DNA of 64,000 nucleotides, taken from the NCBI GenBank assembly GCA_904063045.1, contig CAJFCJ010000047.1, forward strand, positions 1 to 64,000. Direction: 5' to 3'. Below the pieces are notes generated by a model that made no database searches, had not been told where the DNA came from, and worked only from the letters and a program-made list of their open reading frames with translations. Below are positions 1-11,487 of the stretch, one piece after another. The stretch's first letter is position 1. Each line of letters starts with the position of its first letter. The position numbers and the translations under genes were made by a program. This stretch comes from Dimorphilus gyrociliatus (taxonomy: Eukaryota; Annelida; Polychaeta; Dinophilidae).

Positions 1-3000
1 CCTTTTCTTTGAGTTTTTCATACAGAATTTTAATTAGTGCTTGATTGTCCCATTGATAGGAGATAAAGAGAAGCGGAGAGTTTCCTTTTGGTATTAGAGA
101 TTCACGCGAGTGTTGCTTCATTTCCAGAGGAGGATCCATCCAACCAAAGTAAGGAGAGTCTTTTTTGATTAATTTCATATTGGGCACTACATGGATACGC
201 AGTTGCATTAAAAGTTCACAGAATTTCTCTGGTTGCCAGAAAATACTTGAGTTGTTGATTTGTTCAGCTTTTTGATAGAATTTAATGTATAAATATTCAG
301 CTAAAATTGGACCCAAAGGGCCACTAGGTGGCCAAGATAAATCTTCCATTAGCAATGGAATAATTACCTTTCCAAGATTGGTCGATAGATTAATTTCGCG
401 GCAACAATTTGCAGATTTCGCGTATTTTAGACTTACACAACTTAGAATGACTTCAGCTGACCTAATTCCATCATCTATCTTCTGGAAGAGACTATCACCT
501 CCACCCATTTGACCGATATCCATCCAGGCTTTGAAGCCGGCTTTCTCCAAATGGTTGCAAAGTAGTTTAATCTCCTTCTGATGACCCCATTGATAGCTGA
601 TAAATACTTTTGGTTTTTCCACCATTTCGACTTTTTCATCTTTAACAATGGATTTTACTGATTCTAGGGCATCTTCAACAATCTCGGCTGCATCGAGTCT
701 ATCCATGTCTTTTAAATTTTTTAGGATGGCGAATGTCGCCTCCTTTGTCTTATTGGTAGCAAACCATTCATCAAGTAAGGAAAGACACGGATCAGGTTGA
801 GTAGCCCAATTTCTGACATCGTCCACACCATAATTGAGTTTTAATGCCAGTAATCTCCAATCGTTGTCACTTGGTTTATTCATAAGATCGGAAAGGTGAC
901 GAGACCAAGAAGGAGCATGGCTGAGAGTCATATGACTTAGTTGTTCAACTTGTTCATCAAGATTTTTCACATTATATTCAATTGTTTTAACTTGACTTTT
1001 CATCATTTCCACATCTCCTGCTACGTCTTCAATCCTCTCTTTAGTCTTTACTAAATCACTGTCAAGGGATACTATCTTATCACTGTTGTCAGTGACTCTA
1101 ATATCCAAATTTTCCAATTCATCTTGATGAGCATCTAAAATTTTTGCAACGCCCTCTAGACTCCTCCCTTCCAGAACATTAATGATGTATCTGACTAAAT
1201 CAGCCATAGGACCATCTTCTAGTTTTAGCAGTTCATCTTTATAAATAGCAACCGGTTCTTTAAATTTACAAACAATGTCTTTCAAAGCTGATAGTAGAAG
1301 GAAACGATGTTCAGTTTTTACTTTGTAGAAAATTTCCCATATCAAATTTGTATAAAATGTTGCCAATTCTTGTGTTTCAACCAATTCAGACACATTACTG
1401 GCCACAAATAGACCATATTGGTTTGAACTTTTTATTAACTTGCCAAGTCTTTCATGATAATTGGCAAACAAGTCCTTCCTACTGGACATGAGTTTATACA
1501 TTACATTCAAAACGAAATTTGAATTTTCTCCATCCAGATTCTCAAATGTAAATTCAAGAAATTCCTCATCCAATACACTAGGATTGTGTTGTATTATTTT
1601 TTCAACTAGTTCCATAAATTCGAATAGTGCGTGGTTGGGCAGATTTTTGACAGTGGCCAATAAGTATTGAAAATTTTTATGAATATAGTTTGATTGTCTT
1701 GGATACATTTCAACGATTTTGGCTATCGAACGGACAATATGAAGTATATTACTATTTCAAAAAATGCATTTACCTAGACTGCTTTCATCACCAGCAAGAA
1801 AATTGTCCACAAGTTGTCTTTCAGCATCAACTTTCCTCTCAACTGTCAACTCATAGTTTGAATAAACCTTTTCGGCTGAGACCTTTATTCATAAAGTTAT
1901 CATTATTTACTTATTGTCATTGCAAAACAAAAAAAAAGTACTTGGATTTCAATATCATCATCTTGATCCTTTAGCTTCTCAATAGTTTCAATGACAGGAG
2001 GGAGAAACTCTTTAAGAAATTTACACTGTACAGTAAAAGATGAAAGATTTTATTGACAATTCATAGAGAGAGTGAAAATTGAATATCATTAAATACTTCA
2101 TTATAGAATGTTTCAAGACACTTTAGTAAAATATGAGCAGCAAGTGTTTTTTTCCTCTCTGAGCCTACGCAGATATTCAAAGGAAGCTTATAACAGTTGT
2201 TGAAGAGATTTGATAAAGGTGTCTTTATATCGCGAATTTTAACATTTTCTCTGTTAGAAAATATATCATTTATATAAAGAGAAATAGAAATTGGAATGGA
2301 TAATGGAATTGGAATCACATATCCTAATCCCAAAACAATCAGTACTCTGAATCCAAAAGTATCAAAAAAACAAGAAAACTTACTGGTATGATGTCCAAAT
2401 ACGATCAAACAAAACGCTGACTTGATTAAAAACATCTCCATTGCAGATTATAAGTGGATTATCTACTTTTTCTATCTTAGCCTCGAGTTTATGAAGAATG
2501 TTTACAAATGTGTTGAAATATGGCTTTTGAAGAAGAAAAATATATAAATGTTGAAATAAAACAATGGAATCTTTTACCTCCCAGTTAAGAGATCTTTGAA
2601 GTGAGCATAAACTTTCAAAAGTATGGTAGGAGGAGAAATCAAAAGATTTTTCAACATAATATATCATATCTTTCATCAATTTGGAATAGCCATTAGTATG
2701 GCTGTGTATATAATTAATTAATTATATATTGTTTGTTAATTGAAAAACAATGACATTACGCTAATGCCTTGTCTACCGCCAATGAAAATGAGCCATATTC
2801 TCTATTTCCTTTTGATGATTGATCGACTTCCAATGAAAATATTACATCATAACAATATTTGAATAATTCTGGATATTTGTTAAAGTTTAAAAGATTTAAA
2901 TTCTTCCGTAGGAATTTCTCAATTATTGATCTTTGAGGATTTTCCACAATACTCTTCAGGAATAATTTTCTCTTTTCCATATCTTTTCTGTACAACAGTA

Positions 3001-3261
3001 ATCCTTTGAAAGGAGAAAAGATTAGGAGAAAGAGGATGAGTGATAAAATGCATTTTTCTTGTTGATGCTGCACTATATTCCACTCATTCTCTTCCTGAAA
3101 AAATTAATATCTACATACGTAAATGTTTGAAGAAGACTGCTATCAAAATCTTTACTATACAATTTAATAAATTCGTCATTGTGCCTCCTGGTTTCAACTA
3201 AGCTCATATCATGGAGAAATGCTGCAACGTCATCCTTCTTGGTATCATTATTAGTATCCAT
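1..3261 (-). CDS. Death-TIR-TIR protein with N-terminal helical and coiled-coil regions (partial, runs off the left edge)
   Basis: Exons, 5' to 3': 3261-3115, 3094-2760, 2701-2384, 2250-2097, 2025-1942, 1882-1774, 1722-1. All junctions are GT-AG and phases agree, giving 956 codons to the window edge. Residues 1-575 are helical and repeat-like (ARM/HEAT-like by eye). About 577-650 is a heptad-rich coiled coil. About 665-735 looks like a Death domain (DNDWRLLALKL, then DEWFATNKTKEATFAIL). A TIR domain begins near 755 with VFISYQWGHQ, then WMDIGQMGGG and SANCCREI; the Glu of CREI sits where NAD-cleaving TIRs have their catalytic Glu. A second TIR begins near 934 (FISYQWDNQ) and is cut by the window. 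Death plus TIR points to a cytosolic signalling or innate-immune adaptor; NADase activity is only a possibility. The start is the first ATG of the first exon. Confidence 0.85.
3095..3114 (-). other. Putative 20-nt intron
   Basis: The intron starts GTAGAT and ends TTTTTTCAG. Removing exactly these 20 nt joins the two open exons in phase 0; reading through hits a stop within a few codons. The alternative GT four bases upstream leaves a stop. A short deletion plus an alternative start in exon 2 cannot be excluded. Confidence 0.55.
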
Positions 3262-5019
3262 CGAAAGTGATTATAATGTGAGATTTTTACAATTAAAACT
3301 GACTAAATCTTCTTTACTTATATATTCTGTTGACAGGCAAAATAGTCAGTCAGAAACTATAGTTGCTATGTTCGCGGGAAATGCTGACAGTTAATCAATA
3401 TTAAAAATGCTTGCCTACACTGTATGACTAATAAGAAAACTGCCAATACAGACAATTTTATTTTTGGAAAGATTTAACAAAATATCCATACGAGTTGCAA
3501 TTTCGTTCATACTGCTTGTCCATACATGCCTGTAGTATTTTATAAACAATTTCAAATTTTTCTTTCTCTTTATTGATTGATTTATTTTGTGCAGTTTTGA
3601 TGTATGGCGCTTTTGAATAAATTTGAAAATTCACTTAAATATATACTATTTATAATTACTGTTTTTGATTAATTAACTGAGAAGATTTGTGGATGTTTTC
3701 TGTGGCATCTCATGTTCGACTGTGAGTATTAGCATAGAAATGATTCATCTAAAGTCTTATAAGAACTTATTTACAAAATTCTAGTGTTTAAATAAAAAAA
3801 CTTTTATTGAGTACTTTGATCATTTATTTCTAGGTAACCAGGTGGAAAACTAGAGTAACATCTTTTTTTATGGTTTAAAAGCTTCCTATGATTTTAGCAG
3901 TTTACAACTTCAATGTTCCAATAATGCAAAGTAATGTTTAACAAAATTGAACCATTAAACAAATGTTTAATTTAAGGGACTTTTGCAAAAAAACGTTCTT
4001 AAGCAGGATGGTTAATTTGTAGTAGGAAGGAGCTAAATTACCAAATGTTTACGAGTAGATCCCTGTTTCCAACAATGTTTTTAAATATAACAAATGAGAG
4101 TGAAATATCTGCTGAAGGATAAGTCAAGGTTAAAGATAAAGGAAGTATGACAGAGCCATGCTGGCTTAAATATCATTTTAAAAATATTGACCAAATAAAG
4201 TACGATTTATGTGTTCATATGAGATATGACTCAATTCATTCTTTACAATGATTGATTGTGTGTAATGACAAATATTTGTCACTTGTATATGAACAAAGAC
4301 GGATTGACCTCATTTCAATCAATAAAATCATAGATAGAGCTCAATAAGTTGGATAATTTATAAAAGAAGCTAACAATAACTGGTAATACTCTTGGAGTGG
4401 CCTTTAAATTTTCCAGCAGATGAAAAAACAAATATATTTTATCAAATGCTTTTTGTGGACAAATGTTTGAATCTATTAATTTTAAAAGTGTAGATAATAA
4501 CAAGTATGGAGTATAAATATAAGTTTGGATTAATAAAAACATGAGCATATTTAGAACTTTTCTTTGTCATAAAATGTTACTTTTTTTCCAATAAACAACT
4601 TGAAATAAATTTTGAAAGAAAAATATTCTAAAAAGAACTGTACTGGCTGCAAGTACAAACCCATCATCAAATTGTCTGAACTCGTTTTTATTGTTGTTAT
4701 TTCATTTGAGTTGTAGTGCCTACTTTTTTATTGGTCACATTTTTAAAGAAAAATCATAACATACATTATTTAATTCAGAAAGAAAAATAGTTAGATTCAT
4801 TGTTAAGTATTTTAAAATAAATTGAAGTTAAGGCTAACACTAAAATTAGATCTGTAATATTTGATTATTCAAGTTAAGTGTTCCATTTTTCTGGGAAGAG
4901 GATATCATTTATATCCATTAGCCAATAATCATTATTATATCTCTTTACTATCTTTGAAAGAACCAGTCTATTATTTACTATGACAGAAGAGTCCATATCA
5001 TTTTCACTCCCTTGAGCAT
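3262..5019. other. No gene recognised
   Basis: AT-rich, low coding potential on both strands. A 77-codon hydrophobic minus-strand open frame (4315-4548) has no start context, splice support or recognisable similarity. Confidence 0.5.
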
Positions 5020-5269
5020 TGAGTTAAAGAACTGAACTGTTAAGCTGAGGAAATGCATTTCCTTTTATACATTTGCCAAACCTTAGGTTCATTTGGTCAA
5101 AGGATTACAAAGTTGAAATGTAACGGTCTCATAATTCACATATAAAAAAAATATGAAAGACTGTTATATCACACATATAAAATATAATCTTCAGATTATG
5201 GTTAACATGTGGCACTGCAAAAACAAACCTGCCTCTTCAGCATCTGTTTTTGACATGCATTTTTTCTAC
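5020..5269 (+). repeat. Dispersed repeat, SINE-like, copy 1
   Basis: About 250 bp matching 10375-10640. Shared blocks include the aactgaac stretch, aaatgcattt..tatacattt, the ggttca..tggtcaaa block, catgaaagact-type and cttcagattatgg sequences. The ggttcat stretch resembles a degraded Pol III B box (GGTTCRA), suggesting but not proving a tRNA-derived SINE. Confidence 0.5.
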
Positions 5270-5337
5270 ATTGTTTATTCCTTTGTTAATTCAATAGTGA
5301 CATCATCTGTTATTGTCAAAGAATCTCTTTTCTACAA
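5270..5337 (+). repeat. Dispersed 70-bp repeat (family R2), copy 1
   Basis: Resembles 28990-29060 (+) and the reverse complements of 27880-27955 and 33935-34000. The common pattern is tttgttcctttg, then aatttcat, then tggtcaaagaatct. Confidence 0.45.
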
Positions 5338-5374
5338 TGAGTGAAACAATAAGAACAGATTTTTCCATTAGATA

Positions 5375-5585
5375 GTCAAGTATATAATTATCTATAACTT
5401 GCTGTACAATAAGCCCGTCTAAAGAACTGATAGGATCATCAATTAAAAAATTTCTGCCTTTCTATAAACAGCTCTAGCAAATGATATTCTAGATTTTTGA
5501 CCTCCCCTAAAAATGAGCTCATTTTCTCCAATAATTGGTTTATCACTGTCTGGAAAGTTTTCTAAATTCTTTTGAACTTATAAAC
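5375..5585 (-). pseudogene. ABC transporter (ABCC-type) NBD1 fragment
   Basis: Reverse-strand translation gives IIGENELIFRGGQKSRISFA (the ABC signature with its Q-loop-distal flank), followed after a one-base frame change by FLIDDPISSLDG, the Walker B/D-loop segment of an ABCC-type NBD1. No Walker A, membrane domains or continuing exons are visible nearby. It is a decayed fragment, not a gene. A separate ABCC NBD2 pseudogene lies at 32872-33807 on the other strand. Confidence 0.65.
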
Positions 5586-5731
5586 AAACAAAAAAACCAA
5601 CAATAGAAAGACTATTTTTGTTGCTGTATTCTTATTTTTAGTCCCAAATTATAATTACACAAGACAGAGAGAAAAGGAAAACTTACTACAAGCATATATA
5701 TTTTCTTTGATTACTTTTCATCAGCATTATA

Positions 5732-6057
5732 TTAAACTTGAATAGTTGGGCAGTATTTGCCTTTTAAAGATTTACAAGCACCTAGACCAGTATGATTTCT
5801 ACATGTTTCGCAGGCACGAAATATTTCTTTTTCTTTTTTCAGTAGCTATTCAAATACAATTGTAAACAAAAGATGTTAAATGAAAAAAACACAAATTAAA
5901 TGAAGAAATAAGATTGACTTACCAAATGTTGTAATGACAAATTATCATCCTTAAATTCTCTTTCATACAATTCGTTCACCAGTAAATCATCCCATGGAGT
6001 AGAAATTGCTTGATGAATGAACAGGAAAACAAGGAAAATTGTAATTAAAGTCATCAT
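5732..6057 (-). CDS. Small secreted Cys-containing peptide precursor (82 aa)
   Basis: Two exons, 6057-5923 and 5845-5732, joined by a 77-nt GTAAGT..AG intron in phase 0. Residues 1-19 are a classic signal peptide (MMTLITIFLVFLFIHQAIS). The mature part is acidic (WDDLLVNELYEREFKDDN), then basic (KKEKE). It ends in a short Cys segment with four cysteines: C-x2-C in ACETC, then single Cys in GACK and KYCP. A TATA-like box lies about 50 nt upstream. The family is not recognised; it could be a peptide hormone, an effector or a structural peptide. The KKEK stretch could be a processing site, but this is speculative. Confidence 0.6.
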
Positions 6058-6106
6058 AGTGTTCTGTTGCACTTGACGAGCACTTCCAATAGAGCAATTT
6101 ATGTAC

Positions 6107-6116
6107 TATATATATG
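6107..6116 (-). promoter_or_regulatory. TATA-like box of the small secreted peptide gene
   Basis: The alternating TA run (tatatata on the minus strand) sits about 50 nt upstream of the start at 6057, a plausible core-promoter position. TA-rich DNA is common here. Confidence 0.35.
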
Positions 6117-6117
6117 C

Positions 6118-6940
6118 AAGAGACATGCCCTATGTTGTGAACAATTTAGAACTGGTCTCATTTAATGCCAGACCTTATTGCCCTGAACTATTTTAAAACC
6201 AATCTTTTTATATGCAATACCTATTTATAGCCCTCAACTACTTTTATGCTAATTTTATTTAATGCAATAACTTTTCATAGTGAAAAAGCTTCTGAACATT
6301 TTGCATGTCAGTTTTTTTAGACTATAGAATTTATAATCTTATTTGTCTATTAAGGCTTTTAGGGTTAAGGTAAAACACCAAATAATGGGCTATTATTTCC
6401 CATACATATTTACTGTACTGTTAAAAATTCTGTGCTTTTATCTCTAAGCAAGCAGTTAGAAAATTAAGGTACTAACTGTTAAATTTGTAGGGTTTTATAT
6501 AATTTTCTATGAGTTTATCAATTCAAGTTAGAATTGAGAAAACACCAGCTTGACTTGACAGAAAAGATTTGCAAAAGATATCAAAGTCTTAGCTGTAATC
6601 TATTTCTAAAATAATGAATCATTTTGCCTGTTTAACAACAGTACTAGATTTTTTAGCATATAAAATATCTAATTGAAAAAAGAATTGTTGAATTTACAAC
6701 TTTTAATAGATTGGTTGTGAAAGAGATGGTGTTGAATTTCGTATATGAAAATGTGAATTTTTGGCAATTTTAAATTCCTTATTACAATTATGACAAGTAG
6801 ATATATACATTGTACTCAAATTATATTAAGAGATGAACACCAAAAAATATTAATTTACAAAAGTCTTAAAAATACATTTTTCTATAAGAATCATTGATAA
6901 AAGCCAGGTAATTTTTTCAAAATTTTCAAGAAAGATATTC
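6118..6940. other. No gene recognised
   Basis: AT-rich sequence with stops in all frames; no splice-consistent exons or repeats identified. Confidence 0.5.
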
Positions 6941-7475
6941 GTTCAAACAATGAAACAGTATTAGTTTTTGCAACTGAACATCACTTAAAACTTTTGTATA
7001 AGGCTAAAACATGGATGGTACTTTCAAAATTGCAGATCCATTTGTTCAACAATGTTTACTTTAACTCCAAATCAGTTTAACAAAATTAAAAGTGAACTGG
7101 CTTAAAAAAAGAATTTGGACATTTAATGGAATAAATAGAAGACAATGGAATAAGGGTAGCTTTTGGCCTCCAGAGACTTGGTCTGTTTTTTACTAAGCAG
7201 TCAGAACCAATGATTTTCTGGAAGGATTTTATAACAGATAAATGAAAACATTGGAGCAAACTTGTTATTTTACATGACTATTGATGAATTAAAGAGGGAG
7301 GCTGAGTTAATTTGTATATATGAAAAATTGATAAGTGAAAGGAAAATGTTGCAAATGCAAAGAAAAGTCTATTCAAAAATTTAACATTATATTTTTTCCA
7401 TTTGGAAAAATTTGAAAGTTGGTGACATCACAGCAAGCCACCTTTTTGATGTTTGTTCAGCTTTAAATTATTAAG
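6941..7475 (+). pseudogene. FLYWCH/MULE transposase relic
   Basis: Broken frames align with the two MULE transposases at 57-62 kb. Recognisable are NNETVLVFATEHHLKLLYK, then DGTFKIADPFVQQ (first catalytic Asp region), then after a large internal deletion WPPETWSVF, VRTND and a C-terminal stretch IDELKREAELICIYEKLISE. Several frameshifts and stops. No terminal inverted repeats were found. Confidence 0.7.
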
Positions 7476-8989
7476 TATGTACATTATCAATTCATCTGTA
7501 TTGAAAATATATAAGATTGTTTAAGATATATGAAAATATATGTATTTTTCTTTTAAATAAACTATTTTATTGGCAACTTTAAAAGTTTGAATTTTTCTGT
7601 AAAATCATTATCTCATAAATCAAGTATATGAAATAACTCATTTTTGTAATATTTTATACTTTTCTTAAAAATGTTACATGATCACATCTCCATTTTTTAA
7701 AGCATGTTGTTTGACCACTTGTGTTGACATATTGTCCGATCTATATAAGTTTTGATATTAAGGGAAAACAACAACTTGTACAACTCCTTAATCATTGCCC
7801 AAATTCTACAGTCGCGATAATAAATAATTAGTACAAAGAAAAAAGGTTTATAATGTGATTATTTGGTGTTATATAATTTTGATTTGTCTTATCACCATGT
7901 TAAATCTGTAAGTGAAGTCTTGGTTGAAAAACTGTAAAAGTTAGTTAATTTGCTTCCTTTTTAGAGTTGAATTTTGGAAGGGCCTATTTTTCAACTCTTC
8001 CATTTCAACTTGTATTTGCATAAAACTTTTTGACATCAGACAATGATATCTGAATAGACACAGTACAGTTTTGTAAAATTTCTTGTGCTGTCAAGTTTGG
8101 TTTAAATCTTCATTTGTTTGTAATCTAAAATTCTATTTTCCTTGTTATTGTTTGTGATCTGGGAGATAATTGTAACGTCAAAGCAACTGTCTTCAAATTA
8201 CTTAAAACCTTGTCAAATAATCTAGACCATAAACATATTTTGGTCGTCAAAAAATTCACATGTTTAAAACTTTTTATCCCTAGTTATAATTACTTATTAT
8301 CGTGACTGTATATGAGCCACAGTTGGCCATCTAAGTTTATATGCAAAAAATGCAACAAACAACATCACACATCTTTACACCATAAGGAAGTAATGTTAGA
8401 AAAACCCTCTTTCGGCAGTAAACTTTAGCCAATCAAGAAAGAGAAGTAACAAATATGCACTTGGTTGGTTTTGAACAAAAATCATCCTATGAAACAATCC
8501 TAATCAAGTCAATATGGTCCTTTTGTTTATCATTTTTTTTTTCAGTGTGAAAATTTCTCCAAAAATCCAATGTGTCTTTATCACCAAACTAAGGTCATCC
8601 TTCATTCAACATGAACTACATAATTGTTATTTTAGTCACAAATGTTATTTGAAAGATGAGTAGTAGAATTATTATTTAATCATTTCTAATATCTCTCTAT
8701 CAAGTTGAAGAAAAGCCTTCTCACCTAAAACTTTCAATGACAAATAGATTGAGTAAAGTAGAATAAAAATTTTGTTAAATATCAATAAATAATATCTTTA
8801 TAGGATGACAAAATCTAGAGTAAAAAATATATTATTAAAGTCAATAAGAACATTTTTTGGAACTATTGTACTTTATTGATACTCATTAAAATTAGAATTG
8901 TGTTTTTTGCGGTTAAAATTCAGTTATTTTTAATTAAGGAATTTAAGATATGTGTGTGTGTTCAAGTTCAAATGTTCAATTTCAATAGT
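7476..8989. other. No gene recognised
   Basis: AT-rich; no exon chain or repeat match found on either strand. Confidence 0.5.
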
Positions 8990-9585
8990 TTATGAAATAG
9001 TATGCTTTAAATTATGAATATATTTACTTTTATGGAAATTTTCCAATAATTCATTCATCATGGTAGAACGAAGCAAAACAAAACAAAATTCATATGTTAA
9101 AAGCATATACACACCGTTTAAATGGCATCCATCAATTTTTTCATAATATGAAAAACCAATTTGAGAAATTGTTGAATGTGTTTCAGCCAGGGTTATCATT
9201 TTCAAATAACATATTTTGTTAAATTGAACACAAATGATTGCTCTGTGTATTTAATTTTTTTTTATTAGAAAATAAAAAAACATTAGTCACTTTTGGTGTA
9301 TTTTCATTATATAACCTGCACAAATCATACTGATCGCAAATGGTCATACATTCTTCTTTGATACAATTAGTCAAAATATTTGATAATGTTCCTGATGGCA
9401 CAAAATCACCATCCATATATCTTGTATTCTCTGCTAATTGATATAAACATTCTGAAAAATTAACAAAACAGTTTAATGTATTTTAAATATTTTAAAAATG
9501 AATTTATTGTACTTTCCGTTCCGAAAATATGGAATTGGTGAACAATGATAAATATTGCAATTTGAAAAATGACATAATGTTTCAT
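8990..9585 (-). CDS. Small secreted PAN/apple-domain protein (153 aa)
   Basis: Exons 9585-9513, 9451-9316 and 9242-8990; phases 1 and 2 agree through two GT-AG introns. Residues 1-20 form a signal peptide (MKHYVIFQIAIFIIV..). The mature protein starts K-C-L-Y and carries a PAN pattern: EECMTICDQYDLC, then CVQFNKICYLKM, ending YYEKIDGC. Gene layout (signal exon ending in phase 1, Cys at once after the junction) matches the PAN genes at 24660-25595 and 52857-53757, so these are paralogues. PAN domains bind proteins or carbohydrates; the ligand is unknown. The last 34 residues after GCHLN look less domain-like, and a further 3' exon could have been missed. Confidence 0.65.
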
Positions 9586-10370
9586 TTTTCAAAATGAGAA
9601 GAAGAATAGAATGTAGGGAAAAGTTAACTGTAATTTTTTTAAATACCTATCATCTTTTCAATATTTATCTTTTGTCAATATTTTATTTTTTCAATTGACT
9701 TTTATTAGATAATATTCATTTTCCATTGTTCTTTTTTATTGAACAGCAACGGTTTCCATAACAATGACAAATATTTCCATCACAGATTTAAAATTAAGTA
9801 GTCTTTAATTTGACACCAATGATTTTTTTGAGTTTATTTTTGAAACCATTCAGCTAAGATGACATGGATTGATATCTAAAAAATCAAGGTCTTAATAATT
9901 TCACCTTAACAAGGACAGTAGTCATTTTACATTCTGTAATTTGTGTTATTGATTAAAAATAATTATAAATATTAAAAATGAATATTTATGATGATTATTG
10001 AGACAAATTGTTGACACTAAATGACAAAAAATTTGATGTCAATTTATACTTGATAAAAACATTTTTATACAATATTTTTCCAATATTTGCTTTATCGAAT
10101 TGTTCTGTCTGCATAATAATTAGCCTCGACATATACTTTCGAATACAGATTAATTTCAATCTTTCCCTTTCTTGAGAGTATTGTACTTTGTTGTATTGTA
10201 ATTGTGGGAATTTCTGCTTCTTCAGAACAGTATTCAAGTTCATCTACAAATAGTCTTAATAAATGTAATTTTGTAGAAATTAATTAACAAAATACCAGTA
10301 TTTCGTCCATAGAATATGTATTGAGTAAATCAGTTTCTAGTTCTAAACAACTAAGTTTAAACAATCAGCT
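9586..10370. other. Non-coding stretch with a short gag-like scrap
   Basis: Mostly unremarkable AT-rich DNA. On the minus strand around 10180-10245, the block agaaattcccacaattaca..caacaaagtacaa resembles 54020-54056 just upstream of the gypsy gag, suggesting a fragment of the same element. Too short to be sure. Confidence 0.35.
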
Positions 10371-10374
10371 GATA

Positions 10375-10640
10375 GTTAGAGAACTGAACTAACAAGCTTG
10401 CGAAATGCATTTTATACATTTACCAAAGCTCGGGTTCAAATGGTCAAAAGCTTACTTGAATGAAATGTGACAGTCTCACAATTCAAATATAACAAAAACA
10501 TGAAAGACTGATATATCACATATCTAAAATATAATCTTCAGATTATGGCCACATGGACAACATGTGCCGCTACAAAACAAGCCTGCATCTTCAGCATCTG
10601 ATACTTAATAAGATTTGACAACTTTGACATGCATCTTTTA
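10375..10640 (+). repeat. Dispersed repeat, SINE-like, copy 2
   Basis: Second copy of the 5020-5269 repeat, about 75% similar by eye. Here the B-box-like block reads gggttcaaatgg, closer to the Pol III consensus than in copy 1. Confidence 0.5.
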
Positions 10641-10649
10641 ATTGTTGAA

Positions 10650-10680
10650 ATATATATACTGTATATATATATATATATCA
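10650..10680. repeat. TA microsatellite
   Basis: Alternating TA tract directly before the mariner inverted repeat; mariners insert at TA. Confidence 0.6.
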
Positions 10681-11487
10681 CGGTCACCCTGAAAGTTTTA
10701 CCCGTTTCCCTGTAATTTTAAAACGGTGGTGGCACAGTATGGATGATGCTATAAATCAGAGAGTAACTACTCAATTTCTTGCATCACAACAAGTTATTGC
10801 AATCAATATTCACAGGCAACTGAAAGCTTTTTTTGGTAAAACAACACTTGATGAAAGTTCAGTAAGAAAGCGGGTTAGAGAATTTAAAGGAGGAAGAACA
10901 AATATACTTGATGATGATAGGCAGAGACACCCAAGAACAGCCAGTAATAATGAAAATAAGGACAGAGTTGCTCTAATCAGAGATAATAAGAGAATAACCT
11001 AGGCTGAGATATCCCAAACATTGAACATAGGTCATACTGCTGTTGAAGATTTGATTTCCAGTCTTAAGATGAGAAAGATTGTCTCAAGATTGATTCCCTA
11101 CCAACTTGATTGGTATCAGAAAGCTTACAAACTACTCATTATCTTAGAACAACTGGATGGGTAGTCTTGCCTCATCCAGCCTACAGCCCAGACCATCAGA
11201 CTATTATCTGTTCTGGAAATTAAAGGACCATCCTCCGGGCAAAATATATGAGAATGATGAGGAATTGCAAAATGCAGGAAGGGCATTTTTCAGGTCTAAA
11301 CCGCCCTTATACATCGCCAAAGGAATTGATATGCTTCCCGCCAGGTGGCAAACATGCATTGACAATAACAGGCAATTCAAAGCTATATAGACATACCTAA
11401 GACATTAGTTAATATGAATGACTAAACATATTATGTTTTTTTTTTTAGCTGTAAGACACAAATGGGTAAAACTTTCAGGGTGACTCT
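10681..11487 (+). mobile_element. Internally deleted mariner element with both inverted repeats
   Basis: Ends are inverted copies of GTCACCCTGAAAGTTTTACC (10684 onward and, inverted, up to about 11484), followed by a shared CCC-n-TTT. The body is about 800 bp, shorter than a full mariner (about 1.3 kb), because the central catalytic region is missing. The left end abuts a TA microsatellite. It is non-autonomous but could be mobilised by a related transposase. Confidence 0.85.
10739..11390 (+). pseudogene. Mariner transposase remnant
   Basis: The N-terminal helix-turn-helix part is recognisable (QLKAFFGKTTLDESSVRKRV, then GGRTNILDDDR and RHPRTA). After a TAG at 11000 a DNA-binding stretch continues, then the frame jumps straight to the C-terminal part (HPAYSPD, then SDYYLFWKLKDH). 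The first two catalytic Asp regions are absent. It cannot encode an active transposase. Confidence 0.85.

Noticed and set aside
4315-4548. 77-codon hydrophobic minus frame
   Set aside because: No splice context, Kozak-like start or recognisable family. Slight resemblance to helical exon 3 of the TIR gene is too weak.
10395-10450. Candidate tRNA gene (B-box-like sequence)
   Set aside because: No foldable cloverleaf or acceptor stem; better explained as part of a dispersed repeat.
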